Assembly (NCBI GenBank): GCA_947085405.1 | Contig: CAMTWO010000015.1 | Location: 1 to 64,000, forward strand | From: JASEGV01 sp947085405 | GTDB taxonomy: Bacteria > Bacteroidota > Ignavibacteria > UBA10030 > BY39 | Length of the DNA stretch: 64,000 nt | Direction of reading: 5' to 3' | Shown here: piece by piece, positions 8,325-16,955 of the stretch | How the letters are laid out: each line of letters opens with the position of its first letter | Numbering within the stretch: the stretch's first letter is position 1 | Made by a program: the position numbers and the translations under genes | Notes under the pieces: generated by a model | Seen by the model: only the letters and a program-made list of their open reading frames with translations | Told to the model about the DNA's origin: nothing | The model's database searches: none

Positions 8325-9155
8325 TTAATGAAAATGTTTAGCCCTGAATTGAATCGGTGTTATACCTTCGCCTTTTTTAAAGAACTTTACAAAGTTAGAG
8401 GCATCTGTGAAGGAAAGAATATAGGCAATTTCATTTATTGTGTTGTCAGTATAAAGTATATACCTTTTGGCTTCAAGCAGGATTTGAGAGGTGATTATTT
8501 CACTTGCACTTTTTCCCGACTTTTTCCGACAAATTGAATTCAGGTTTTGAGGTGTAATATTTAATAGGTTGGCAAATTCATTTACTTTGTGGAGTCGGGG
8601 ACATTCCTTAACTAAAAGCGTTTGAAATTTATCGTAAATTGTTTGAGGCATTTCCGATTTATGCGGATTGCATTCATTTGTTCGTAATAATCTCCCAAAT
8701 AACGCCTTTAATAAACCATGAATTATTTCTGTTGAATATTTTGTATTGAGTTTAAATTCGTTGTGAATTTCATTCAAGATATTTTCAGGGTATCCGTCTG
8801 GTTGCAGTTTTAGTCTTGTTGTATCTATTAATTTTCTGAACAACTCATATAATTTATTTTCTTTTACCGCATCAAATTCAGAGACTTTAAATAAAATAAC
8901 AAATCCTTTAGGAATTGAAGTGAATTGCCAAAAATGAAGTTGTCCTGGTTTTAAAAAATAAAATTCAGGCGCTGAAATCATATATTTTTCCGATTCTATG
9001 CAATGAAAACCTTCACCTTCACTTAAAAATATTAATTCGTAATATTCATCATGCTTGTGCGGTTTTGTTTTTTTTATTTGCTCTTTAAATCGTGAAATTT
9101 TAAAAGTCAATCCTTCATCAAGTTTGTTTTTTATGTCTATGTGGTTGTTTTCCAT
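8325..9155 (-). CDS. AraC-family transcriptional regulator
   Basis: 276 residues. The N-terminal half is a cupin sensor (KPHKHDEYYELIFLSEGEGFHCI near 30-55, then FYFLKPGQLHFWQF). The C-terminal 100 residues hold the two helix-turn-helix motifs of AraC/XylS proteins (VNEFANLLNITPQNLNSICR, then INEIAYILSFTDASNFVKFF), ending in the usual GITPIQFR. It reads toward the TSUP-polyferredoxin-DsrE operon 68 bases away on the same strand and probably controls it in response to a small molecule. AT-rich like the rest of 5.7-9.5 kb. Confidence 0.9.
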   Translation of the reverse strand: MENNHIDIKNKLDEGLTFKISRFKEQIKKTKPHKHDEYYELIFLSEGEGFHCIESEKYMISAPEFYFLKPGQLHFWQFTSIPKGFVILFKVSEFDAVKENKLYELFRKLIDTTRLKLQPDGYPENILNEIHNEFKLNTKYSTEIIHGLLKALFGRLLRTNECNPHKSEMPQTIYDKFQTLLVKECPRLHKVNEFANLLNITPQNLNSICRKKSGKSASEIITSQILLEAKRYILYTDNTINEIAYILSFTDASNFVKFFKKGEGITPIQFRAKHFH

Positions 9156-9231
9156 TTCTCAATTTAAAGATAATATTTTTTTTGATTGCGGGTCGGCGGT
9201 TGATGGTATGGTGTTGTGCGTTCACGCATTT

Positions 9232-9468
9232 TTATCTATTTTTAAAATAACAAGTTATTTTACTTGGAACATAATACCTTTCGTTGCATTCAAGCTCCTT
9301 TTCCACTCCGTTATCATCAACCACTTTAGTAATATTATAATCTCTGAATGTTATCAAATCAAAGTTTTTACACTCGTATGTCGCATTTCCTTCAATAGTA
9401 CCTTGTGTAAAGCATTCAAAGTGTTTCGTACCATTGAATAATAAATCAAGAAACGTATAACGTTTCAA
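9232..9468 (-). CDS. Small hypothetical protein
   Basis: 78 residues, beginning MKRYTFLDLLFNGTKHFECF and ending YVPSKITCYFKNR. No signal peptide, membrane segment or family is recognised. The composition (mixed charged, aromatic and four Cys residues) is more protein-like than the overlapping 128-residue frame on the other strand, which reads as low-complexity hydrophobic text. It sits alone between the AraC gene and the composite repeat. There is no clear ribosome binding site. It may be a remnant or accidental. Confidence 0.3.
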   Translation of the reverse strand: MKRYTFLDLLFNGTKHFECFTQGTIEGNATYECKNFDLITFRDYNITKVVDDNGVEKELECNERYYVPSKITCYFKNR

Positions 9469-9680
9469 GTTGATACGATTGCAGGTTCTTCATTAGTCAG
9501 TTTAAATTTAGCAATTTGTTTTTTTATCTGTTATGTATATAATTTAAAATCCCGTTAGCACCAGAAATTTTTAAGAATTTCATAATACTCTCGTTTTTTG
9601 TTATTGTAAAATTAAACAGATTAAATTCAAAATACAAGTTTTTGCATTTATCAAGGAAATTGCTTTAATTTAACACACTT

Positions 9681-9804
9681 TTAATCCGCCAAAGGCGGAC
9701 GAGGGTTAACCCGCCTGCCGGACGGGCAGGTTCCCCGCCTCTTGAGGCGAATAAAATAAAATTTGTTAACAGATACCTCGCTGCTCGCGGCGAGGAGATT
9801 CATT
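9681..9804 (+). repeat. Composite four-hairpin repeat, copy A
   Basis: Four hairpins in a row: TCCGCC-AAA-GGCGGA (9685-9699), CCTGCC-GGAC-GGGCAGG (9715-9731), CGCCTC-TT-GAGGCG (9737-9750) and a 9-bp stem CCTCGCTGC-TC-GCGGCGAGG (9776-9795), then AGATTCATT. Copy B at 50664-50834 has the same order and flanks. The last hairpin with its flanks (ATACC...GGA-GATT-ATT) matches the right end of the IS200-like element at 106-138, with paired changes that keep the stem. The repeat ends 19 bases before the enolase start, so it forms most of the eno leader and may affect its transcription or mRNA stability. Confidence 0.8.
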
Positions 9805-9822
9805 AAAAATTTGGAGATAAAA

Positions 9823-11145
9823 ATGACAACAATAGTAGATGTTTTTGCAAGAGAAATATTAGATTCACGCGGCAATCCGACAATTGAAGTCGATGTAATG
9901 TTAGAAAACGGCGTTTTAGGAAGAGCGGCAGTTCCAAGTGGTGCATCGACAGGTGAACACGAAGCAGTTGAATTACGCGATGGCGACCTGCCCGCATCCT
10001 CAGTACCAGGAGGGCAGGCGGGTAAGACGCGTTATAACGGAAAAGGTGTTTTAAAAGCAGTTGAGAATGTCAACGAAACAATTGCTGATGAAATCATCGG
10101 ATTCGATTCACTCGATCAGGTCGGTATCGATGAGATGCTGATTAATTTAGATAATACCGACAACAAAAGTAAACTTGGAGCTAATGCAATATTAGGTGTA
10201 TCGCTTGCAGTTGCAAAAGCTGCAGCAAGTGCGCTGGATATTCCGCTTTACAGATACATTGGTGGAGTAAATGCTCGTGTATTGCCCGTTCCGCTGATGA
10301 ATATTTTGAACGGCGGCAAACACGCCGACAATAATGTTGATATACAGGAATTCATGATTGTACCTGTTGAAGCTGAATCGTTTGCAGAGGCATTGCGAAT
10401 GGGAACTGAAGTTTTCCACTCGTTGAAATCTGTTTTGAGCAAGAAAGGTTACAACACATCGGTCGGGGACGAAGGAGGATTTGCACCAAATTTAAAATCG
10501 AATGATGAAGCTATCGAAGTAATTTTGGAAGCTATCGAGAAAGCAAAATACAAAGCCGGCAAAGATATCTATCTTGCACTCGATGTTGCATCGAGCGAGA
10601 TGTATCAAAAAGGAAAATATGTTTTCTACAAATCGGATAAGTCGGCTAAATCGGCTGAGCAGATGGTCAAGTTCTATGAGAAGTGGGTGAAGCAATATCC
10701 GATCATTTCGATTGAAGACGGAATGGCTGAAGACGATTGGAAAGGTTGGAAAATTATGACAGAAGCTCTCGGCGATAAAATTCAGATAGTCGGCGACGAT
10801 TTGTTTGTTACCAACACCGCAAGATTATCGCGTGGTATAGATGAAGGAATTGCCAATTCGATACTTATCAAAGTAAATCAAATCGGAACGCTAACCGAAA
10901 CGTTGAACTGTATTGAGATGGCAAAACGTGCAAGCTACACTTCGATCATCAGCCACCGGTCAGGCGAAACTGAGGATACAACGATTGCCGATATTGCGGT
11001 TGCCACGAACGCCGGACAAATAAAAACCGGATCGACAAGCAGAACCGATAGAGTTGCAAAATACAATCAACTGATTAGAATTGAAGAAGAATTAGACACA
11101 ACCGCAGTTTATGCGGGTATGGCTGCTTTTAATATTGGAAAATAA
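9823..11145 (+). CDS. eno: Enolase (phosphopyruvate hydratase)
   Basis: 440 residues. Converts 2-phosphoglycerate to PEP in glycolysis and back in gluconeogenesis; a Mg-dependent cytoplasmic enzyme, often part of the RNA degradosome. Start ATG at 9823 (MTTIVDVFAREILDSRGNPT) with GGAG 7 bases upstream; the longer TTG frame runs back into the composite repeat. Seen: SGASTGEHEAVELRDGD, SVGDEGGFAPNL, the catalytic Lys region SILIKVNQIGTLTET and the C-terminal SHRSGETEDTTIAD. Odd: residues 56-67 (LPASSVPGGQAG) interrupt the normally continuous ELRDGDKxRYxGKGV block. They are encoded by a palindrome of the CCTGCCCGC/GGGCAGGCGGG type. All catalytic blocks are intact, so the protein is probably active with an enlarged surface loop. 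Confidence 0.96.
   Translation: MTTIVDVFAREILDSRGNPTIEVDVMLENGVLGRAAVPSGASTGEHEAVELRDGDLPASSVPGGQAGKTRYNGKGVLKAVENVNETIADEIIGFDSLDQVGIDEMLINLDNTDNKSKLGANAILGVSLAVAKAAASALDIPLYRYIGGVNARVLPVPLMNILNGGKHADNNVDIQEFMIVPVEAESFAEALRMGTEVFHSLKSVLSKKGYNTSVGDEGGFAPNLKSNDEAIEVILEAIEKAKYKAGKDIYLALDVASSEMYQKGKYVFYKSDKSAKSAEQMVKFYEKWVKQYPIISIEDGMAEDDWKGWKIMTEALGDKIQIVGDDLFVTNTARLSRGIDEGIANSILIKVNQIGTLTETLNCIEMAKRASYTSIISHRSGETEDTTIADIAVATNAGQIKTGSTSRTDRVAKYNQLIRIEEELDTTAVYAGMAAFNIGK
9987..10022 (+). repeat. Palindromic element inserted in frame in eno
   Basis: CCTGCCC (9987-9993) pairs with GGGCAGG (10012-10018), and CCCGC with GCGGG; an inner TCC/GGA pair also exists. The 36-base unit (9988-10023) adds exactly 12 codons with no stop. 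The arms match the CCTGCC/GGCAGG palindromes found between genes at 9715-9731, 16228-16256 and 50704-50720. Confidence 0.7.
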
Positions 11146-11215
11146 GAGCGTAAGCTAAAGAGGTTGTATGATAATAAGGAAAATCGAACTCAACCCCGCA
11201 TAATTTAATCCAATT

Positions 11216-11242
11216 CCCCCTTCTCTTGCGAAGAGAAGGGGG
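11216..11242. terminator. Strong hairpin between eno and phosphohexomutase genes
   Basis: CCCCCTTCTCTT-GCG-AAGAGAAGGGGG: a perfect 12-bp stem with a 3-base loop, 70 bases after the eno stop. It is not followed by a T run, so simple intrinsic termination is uncertain; it may be another dispersed palindrome acting as a processing or mRNA-stabilising site. Confidence 0.45.
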
Positions 11243-11315
11243 TGGGGGGATGAGTTCGGAGATAAATAAAATTTTCCTGTACAAAAAGTTGTAATCGAAA
11301 TATTTAAGGATTAAG

Positions 11316-12707
11316 ATGACGATAAAATTTGGAACAGATGGCTGGCGCGGTGTTATTGCACAGGATTTTACATTCGAGAATTTAGAAAAAGTAACTCTGG
11401 CAACTGCGCTGCATTATAAGCGGCATAAAAAAATCGGTAACGGTATTGTTGTTGGATACGACGGACGGTTTCTTGGAAAAGAATTTGCCGAGAGGGTAGC
11501 AGTTGTTTTAGCAAACTCCGGTATTCGGGTAAAATTGTCGGATAAAATTTCATCAACACCGATGATTTCTCTTTTAACGAAAAAGTTAAATGCTGCTGCC
11601 GGTATCGTTATCACCGCAAGTCATAACCCACCACGCTACAGCGGTTATAAAATTAAAGGTGAGTTCGGCGGTCCTGCATTTCCTGAAACAATAGATAAAG
11701 TTGAAGAGCAGCTTGCACAAATTCTAAAAATAGAAATCGCTCTTAAAAAATCGTTGTCCACTTTGGCTGCAGAAGGAAAAATCGAATACATAGATATGAC
11801 CAAAATGTATTTGGATGATATCAAGAAAAAATTTGATATTAAGATGATTAAAGATTCCGGTATCAGAATAATGCACGATGCAATGTATGGTGCCGGTATG
11901 GATGTACTGACACAACTTCTTCCGAATGGAGTTCAGATTCACGGTGAGTTTAATCCTTCGTTCGCTGGAACGAATCCCGAACCTATTGAATCGAATTTAA
12001 AAGAGTTGATGCTGAAAGTGAAGTCAGGGAAATTTGATATCGGTATTGCCACCGACGGTGATGCCGACAGGATTGGCATAGTCGATGACAAAGGAAATTA
12101 TGTTGACCCGCACAGAGTTTTTTCGCTTCTCTTAAAATACTTGGTTGAAGAAAAAGGTTTGCGTGGTGAAGTTGCGCGTTCGTTTACTGTTACCGATATC
12201 GTTGAGCAGCAGTGTGAAAAATACGGCATCAAATTGCACACGACACCAGTCGGATTCAAATATATATGCCAATTGATGAACGAACGAAAAATTATCATCG
12301 GTGGTGAAGAGAGCGGCGGACTCGGTGTTCAGGGGCATATTCCCGAGCGAGATGGAATTTACCTTGGCTTGCTGATAGCCGAAATAATTATCAAACGTAA
12401 AAAATCGTTAAGCGAATTGATAAAAGAATTAGAAGCCGAATACGGAAAACGATTTTATAAAAGAGTCGACCATCATATAACTCAAAAAGAAAAAATTCAA
12501 ATAATGAAACGTTTCAAACCATCGCTGAAAGAAGTTGCAGGAGTTCCGGTACGTCGAATTGAAACCATAGATGGATTTAAGTATTATATTGAAAACGGAT
12601 GGATGTTAGTGCGTCCTTCCGGAACTGAACCGTTAATCAGATATTACGCTGAAGCTGAAAACATCAATAAAGTCGATAAAATGTTAAATTGGGCGATGGG
12701 AAAGTAA
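11316..12707 (+). CDS. Phosphohexomutase (phosphoglucomutase/phosphomannomutase family)
   Basis: 463 residues of the alpha-D-phosphohexomutase superfamily. Seen: N-terminal FGTDGWRGVIAQDF, the active-site phosphoserine loop TASHNPPRYSGYK (about 100-110), the Mg loop DGDADRIG (about 248), the sugar-recognition loop GGEESGG (about 328) and the phosphate loop RPSGTEPLIRYY near the C-terminus. The ATG at 11316 has AAGGA upstream. The next gene, a GalT-like protein, starts 4 bases after the stop, and glucan phosphorylase follows. Inference: interconverts glucose-1-P and glucose-6-P produced by the phosphorylase. Mannose or glucosamine specificity cannot be excluded. Confidence 0.9.
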   Translation: MTIKFGTDGWRGVIAQDFTFENLEKVTLATALHYKRHKKIGNGIVVGYDGRFLGKEFAERVAVVLANSGIRVKLSDKISSTPMISLLTKKLNAAAGIVITASHNPPRYSGYKIKGEFGGPAFPETIDKVEEQLAQILKIEIALKKSLSTLAAEGKIEYIDMTKMYLDDIKKKFDIKMIKDSGIRIMHDAMYGAGMDVLTQLLPNGVQIHGEFNPSFAGTNPEPIESNLKELMLKVKSGKFDIGIATDGDADRIGIVDDKGNYVDPHRVFSLLLKYLVEEKGLRGEVARSFTVTDIVEQQCEKYGIKLHTTPVGFKYICQLMNERKIIIGGEESGGLGVQGHIPERDGIYLGLLIAEIIIKRKKSLSELIKELEAEYGKRFYKRVDHHITQKEKIQIMKRFKPSLKEVAGVPVRRIETIDGFKYYIENGWMLVRPSGTEPLIRYYAEAENINKVDKMLNWAMGK

Positions 12708-12711
12708 ACCT

Positions 12712-14028
12712 ATGCAATACAATTTATATTACAATATAATGCCCGATGGGACTGTTAAACAGATAAATCCATTTACTGAAACAGAAGTTTGGGCAGTTCC
12801 AGGCAGGAGCGCGAAACCAATTAGTAACGAGATACCATCGACAGCAAAGCCGTTGGAATCAGCAACTCATCGCGACTACTGCAGTTTCTGTCCGGATAAA
12901 TATTTTGATACACCGCCGGAAAAAGCAAGGTTAATAAAAACGGAGACTGGTTACAAAACCTTGAAATATTTACTTGCTGAAAACTATTCTGAAACCACGG
13001 CTGAATTCAGAAGAATCACGAATTTGTTCGAAATAGTTACACTCGATTACTGGCGGAAAAACTATAGTTACAGGATTCCTGAAGAAAGAAAAAAATGGCG
13101 AGACGAATATCTTTCAACTCCAAAAGGTATAATGCATATCGAGGGCTTATTAGATTTCAAATTAAAACAGACAGGAAAAACTGAAGAACAAATTAAAAAA
13201 ATGCACGCATACGATAAACTTGCTATGGCAGATGCTTTTTTTGGAGGTTCGCACGAGATAGTTATTGCACGGTCGCATTTTCAACCGGATGCCGAATGGG
13301 ACTCGCAATTCTTCTCATCCGGAATGATGAGTCCTGAGGACCACTATCAATATTTTAAATTCACGATCGATGCGATGAAAGATATCATCGACAATAACCG
13401 GTATGCAAGATACATAAGTGTGTTTCAGAATTGGCTGAGACCGGCTGGCGCCTCGATGGATCATCTTCACAAACAACTTGTAGCTCTTGACGAGTGGGGT
13501 TCTTCGATTCAACGGCAAAACAAAATGCTACGCGAAGACCCGAATGTATATAACGATCTCTCCGTAAATTTTGCAGCCCGATTTAATTTGATAATCGCTG
13601 AAAACGATTACGCTATTGCTTTTGTCGGAATCGGACACAGATTTCCTACGATAGAGATTTATTCAAAATCGCATGCCGGAAGGCCCTACGAACACACGGA
13701 TGCGGAAATTCGCGGTGTCAGTAATCTTGTTCATACGTTTCATGTTGCGATGGGAAGTGGTATATCGTGCAACGAAGAATGGTACTACACACCTGTCGAT
13801 TCTGTTTACAAAATGCCATGGCATGTATTAATCAAGTGGAGAATAAATGTACCGGCAGGTTTTGAAGGCGGAACCGGAATTTATCTGAATCCGATGACAC
13901 CCATCGAACTCCGCGATAAAATTGTACCGAGGTTGTATCAGATTCGTGATGAAGGAAAAATTAACGGTACACGCATAGCAGAAGAATGCCGTATCTATCC
14001 GAATCCGCTACTCTATTATCTGAAGTAG
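12712..14028 (+). CDS. DUF4921 protein, GalT-like nucleotidyltransferase (HIT superfamily)
   Basis: 438 residues. The pattern is that of galactose-1-phosphate uridylyltransferase relatives: RDYCSFCPDK near 60 (possible metal-binding Cys), FQNWLRPAGASMDHLHKQLVAL near 240-260 with the HxHxQ-like histidine triad (HLHKQ), and a second half with HRFPTIEIYSK and WYYTPVDSVYKMPWHV. Established: HIT-superfamily transferases form a nucleotidyl-His intermediate at this motif. It is translationally close to the phosphohexomutase (4 bases) and the glucan phosphorylase (17 bases). Inference: uses or makes glucose-1-phosphate, for example as a sugar-1-P nucleotidyltransferase or an ADP/UDP-glucose phosphorylase. 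The substrate is not determined by the sequence. Confidence 0.7.
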   Translation: MQYNLYYNIMPDGTVKQINPFTETEVWAVPGRSAKPISNEIPSTAKPLESATHRDYCSFCPDKYFDTPPEKARLIKTETGYKTLKYLLAENYSETTAEFRRITNLFEIVTLDYWRKNYSYRIPEERKKWRDEYLSTPKGIMHIEGLLDFKLKQTGKTEEQIKKMHAYDKLAMADAFFGGSHEIVIARSHFQPDAEWDSQFFSSGMMSPEDHYQYFKFTIDAMKDIIDNNRYARYISVFQNWLRPAGASMDHLHKQLVALDEWGSSIQRQNKMLREDPNVYNDLSVNFAARFNLIIAENDYAIAFVGIGHRFPTIEIYSKSHAGRPYEHTDAEIRGVSNLVHTFHVAMGSGISCNEEWYYTPVDSVYKMPWHVLIKWRINVPAGFEGGTGIYLNPMTPIELRDKIVPRLYQIRDEGKINGTRIAEECRIYPNPLLYYLK

Positions 14029-14045
14029 GAACACCTTAAATTAAC

Positions 14046-16184
14046 ATGAAAGAAAAAATAAATAATCAAGAATTTATTCCTGCGGTTCGTGAATCACTTG
14101 TCAGACAGTTAAAAGCTTTGGCTTACAATTTATGGTGGACTTGGAATCCCGAAGCCGGCGCTTTGTTCCAAGAATTATCTCCCCTTGTTTGGGAACAGAG
14201 CAATCATAGCGCAGTGGCAGTTTTAAAACGTGTTTCTGATAATGAATTACGAGCACGCTTCGGCGATCCGCATTTTGCCCAACGTGTAAAAAATATATTG
14301 GATGAATATTCGGAATACATTCACAACACTAACACCTGGTGCGTCCGGAATGCGCCGCATCTGTTGGAAAAACCGGTTGCTTATTTTTCAGCGGAGTTTG
14401 GCTTGCACGAGTGTTTACCAATTTACTCAGGCGGTCTCGGAATTTTAGCAGGCGATTTTGCCAAATCGGCGAGCGATCTGGGTATCTCGTTTGTCGGAGT
14501 TAGTTTGTTTTACCGGCTCGGTTATTTCAAACAAAAAATTTCGGACGACGGCTGGCAGCAGGAAGAATATCCTCCTGTCGATCACAGTGAAGTTCCGATA
14601 CGTCTTTTAGTAGATGAATACGGAACGCCGATTGAAACATCCGTAACAATAGGGCACAGCACTGTCAAGCTGCAAGCGTGGCGTTTGAGAGTTGGCAGGG
14701 TGGAAATAATTTTACTCGATAGCAACCATCCCGATAACGAACTGCACTTCAGAGAACTCACCGGTAGAGTTTACGGCGGCGATGTTTCCACAAGAATAAT
14801 GCAGGAATTTATTCTGGGTGTTGGCGGCGTAAGAATACTACGTGCATTGGGTATCCATCCGCAAATCTTTCACATGAACGAAGGGCATTCCGCATTTTTA
14901 ACATTCGAATTGTTGCGTGAAAAAATCGCCCGCGGCGTTCAAATTAAAGAGGCAGAAGAAATCGTGAAAAAACAGTGTGTGTTCACAACGCATACGCCGG
15001 TTCCTGCCGGGCACGACAGGTTTCCACAAAGCTTAATCGAGTTTCAGCTTTCGACGTTTGCACAAAAATTAAAACTTACCATAAATCAACTGATGGCTTA
15101 CGGAAGGGTTGACGAGAAAAATTCTGAAGAAACCTTTTGTATGACTGTTCTCGCCTTGAAATTATCCCGAATAACAAATGCCGTAAGCGAATTGCACGGG
15201 AAAGTCAGCCGAAAAATGTGGAAACAGCTTTATCCAAAATTGGAGGAAGTCAAGGTTCCGATCATTCATGTAACGAACGGAATTCATACACCCGGTTGGG
15301 CAAATTTACGCGCACACGAGTTCTGGAATAAACGACTTGGTTTCGATTGGACTGAAAAGATTTTAGATAAAAAATACTGGGAGAAATTTACAAATCATGA
15401 AATAGCTTCTGACGAGGAAATTTGGGCATTACGATCCACATTGAGACGCGAGTTGGTTGAGTTTGCTCGAACCAGGATTGCAGCAACGAATCCCGGAAGA
15501 TTTACAACTTCAGTTTTGGATAACATTCTGTCGCCCGATATTCTTACAATCGGGTTTGCCCGCCGATTCGCTACTTACAAACGTGCGCCTTTGTTTTTCA
15601 AAAATCTAGAGAAACTTATTCCAATAATTTCGCATCCTCAGATGCCGGTTCAGATCGTTTTTGCCGGGAAAGCTCACCCGCGCGATGATGACGGGAAACG
15701 TTTCATTCAGCGCATCATTCAGTTTACACGAGATCCAAGATTCGCAGGCAGAGTTATATTTGTAGAAAACTATGACATCAACGTTGCACGTTCTTTGGTC
15801 TCCGGTGCTGACGTATGGTTGAATACTCCACGCCGTCCTTTAGAGGCAAGCGGAACAAGCGGAATGAAAGTTACTATCCACGGCGGCTTGCATTTTAGCA
15901 CTTCCGATGGTTGGTGGGTAGAAGGTTACAACGGAAACAACGGCTGGTTAATCGGTGACGAAAAAAATTACTCGAATGAGGAAGAGCAAGATATTGCCGA
16001 CTCGAATTCATTACTTCATATATTAGAAAACGAGATGGTGCCTGAGTTTTACAACCGAGATGAACACGGAATACCGCGTGCCTGGATTAAACGCATCCGC
16101 AACTCAATGCAAACTTTAATTTCTGAATACAGTTCCGACCGGATGGTTGCTGATTATGTTCAGAAGTGTTATAAGAATGATTAG
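14046..16184 (+). CDS. glgP: Alpha-glucan (glycogen) phosphorylase, GT35
   Basis: 712 residues of the shorter, archaeal/bacterial phosphorylase type. It releases glucose-1-phosphate from alpha-1,4-glucans using PLP. Seen: N-terminal LKALAYNLWWTWNPEA, the sugar-binding YFSAEFGLHECLPIYSGGLGILAGD (in parts), FHMNEGHSAF, TTHTPVPAGHDRF, NGIHTPGW, KAHPRDDDGK, and the PLP-lysine block EASGTSGMK. Third gene of a tight cluster with phosphohexomutase and a GalT-like gene. Together they form a glycogen-use unit: phosphorolysis, then isomerisation, then possibly nucleotide activation. Complete at both ends. Confidence 0.93.
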   Translation: MKEKINNQEFIPAVRESLVRQLKALAYNLWWTWNPEAGALFQELSPLVWEQSNHSAVAVLKRVSDNELRARFGDPHFAQRVKNILDEYSEYIHNTNTWCVRNAPHLLEKPVAYFSAEFGLHECLPIYSGGLGILAGDFAKSASDLGISFVGVSLFYRLGYFKQKISDDGWQQEEYPPVDHSEVPIRLLVDEYGTPIETSVTIGHSTVKLQAWRLRVGRVEIILLDSNHPDNELHFRELTGRVYGGDVSTRIMQEFILGVGGVRILRALGIHPQIFHMNEGHSAFLTFELLREKIARGVQIKEAEEIVKKQCVFTTHTPVPAGHDRFPQSLIEFQLSTFAQKLKLTINQLMAYGRVDEKNSEETFCMTVLALKLSRITNAVSELHGKVSRKMWKQLYPKLEEVKVPIIHVTNGIHTPGWANLRAHEFWNKRLGFDWTEKILDKKYWEKFTNHEIASDEEIWALRSTLRRELVEFARTRIAATNPGRFTTSVLDNILSPDILTIGFARRFATYKRAPLFFKNLEKLIPIISHPQMPVQIVFAGKAHPRDDDGKRFIQRIIQFTRDPRFAGRVIFVENYDINVARSLVSGADVWLNTPRRPLEASGTSGMKVTIHGGLHFSTSDGWWVEGYNGNNGWLIGDEKNYSNEEEQDIADSNSLLHILENEMVPEFYNRDEHGIPRAWIKRIRNSMQTLISEYSSDRMVADYVQKCYKND

Positions 16185-16368
16185 CAATAAACTATAGACC
16201 GTTGTTGATTGGATTATTGGAGTGATGCCTGCCCGCCTTCAGCGTTCAGGCGGGGAGTAATGGATTATTGGAGGGATGGAGTGGGATTGCGGCGAATTGA
16301 AATCAGTGAAAATCCGAAACCCTAAACTCGAAATCCTAAATCCTAAATCCTAAATCGAACATCCATAA
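16185..16368. repeat. Convergent intergenic region with palindrome and 7-bp tandem
   Basis: Between convergent glgP and the pseudouridine synthase. Holds GCCTGCCCGCC...GGCGGGG (16228-16256), two copies of the words tggattattggag at about 16210 and 16261, and three to four units of AAATCCT at 16331-16353. No T-rich terminator was recognised. All three are dispersed-repeat classes seen elsewhere in the window. Confidence 0.55.
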
Positions 16369-16941
16369 TTAAAATACAGTGGCGATATTTAAATTTTTAT
16401 ATTCTCCCTGTTGTAGATTTTTCATTTCAATCTTTCCAATTTTAATTCTAACCAATCTCAACGTCGGATGACCAACAGCGGCAGTCATTTTTCGGACTTG
16501 CCTGTTGCGACCTTCGTAAATTGTAATTTCAAGCCAAGCGGTTGGAACATTTTTTCTAAACCGAATTGGAACTGAGCGGGGAGGGAGAGCGGGTTCTTCT
16601 TTAAGAAGTTTCACTTTTGCAGGCAGCGTCCTTTTACCTTCTATTAATATTCCGTTTCTCAGTTTATCGAGTGCGTTCTCATCGGGTATTCTTTCAACTT
16701 GAGCGAGGTAAGTTTTCGGCGTTTTGAATTTCGGCTCGAGCAATCTGTGTTTTAACTCGTTGTCGTTTGTCAGAAGAACCAAACCCTCGCTGTCGTAATC
16801 TAACCGCCCGACAGGATAAACATCCTTCGGAAATTTTCCTAAGTTGGAGAGTGTTGGTCTGCCTTCTTTATCCGAAAATTGGCAAAGAACGCCATACGGC
16901 TTATTTAGAATAATATAATGGAAGTTACTTTTTTCAAACAT
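16369..16941 (-). CDS. rluE: 23S rRNA pseudouridine synthase (RluE/RsuA family)
   Basis: 190 residues, the length of RluE-type enzymes that lack an S4 domain. Seen: YIILNKPYGVLCQFSD at the N-terminus, the catalytic block YPVGRLDYDSEGLVLLTND with the essential Asp, KTYLAQVER, and the C-terminal EGRNRQVRKMTAAVGHPTLRLVRIKIG. It isomerises a specific uridine in 23S rRNA. The DUF2007 gene lies 14 bases upstream on the same strand. Assignment to RluE over RluF/RluB rests on length and motif order. Confidence 0.88.
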   Translation of the reverse strand: MFEKSNFHYIILNKPYGVLCQFSDKEGRPTLSNLGKFPKDVYPVGRLDYDSEGLVLLTNDNELKHRLLEPKFKTPKTYLAQVERIPDENALDKLRNGILIEGKRTLPAKVKLLKEEPALPPRSVPIRFRKNVPTAWLEITIYEGRNRQVRKMTAAVGHPTLRLVRIKIGKIEMKNLQQGEYKNLNIATVF

Positions 16942-16955
16942 AAAATCTATGGGAA

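Noticed and set aside
9055..9441. 128-residue plus-strand frame upstream of the AraC gene
   Set aside because: Overlaps the antisense of the AraC start and reads as hydrophobic AT-rich text; the minus-strand 78-residue frame is only slightly better.
9681..9804. Possible riboswitch or rRNA leader upstream of eno because of the hairpins
   Set aside because: The same arrangement recurs at 50664-50834 away from eno and matches the IS end, so a mobile repeat explains it better.
16331..16357. Telomere-like tandem AAATCCT
   Set aside because: Only three to four units between convergent genes in the interior of the window; a common simple repeat, not a chromosome end.
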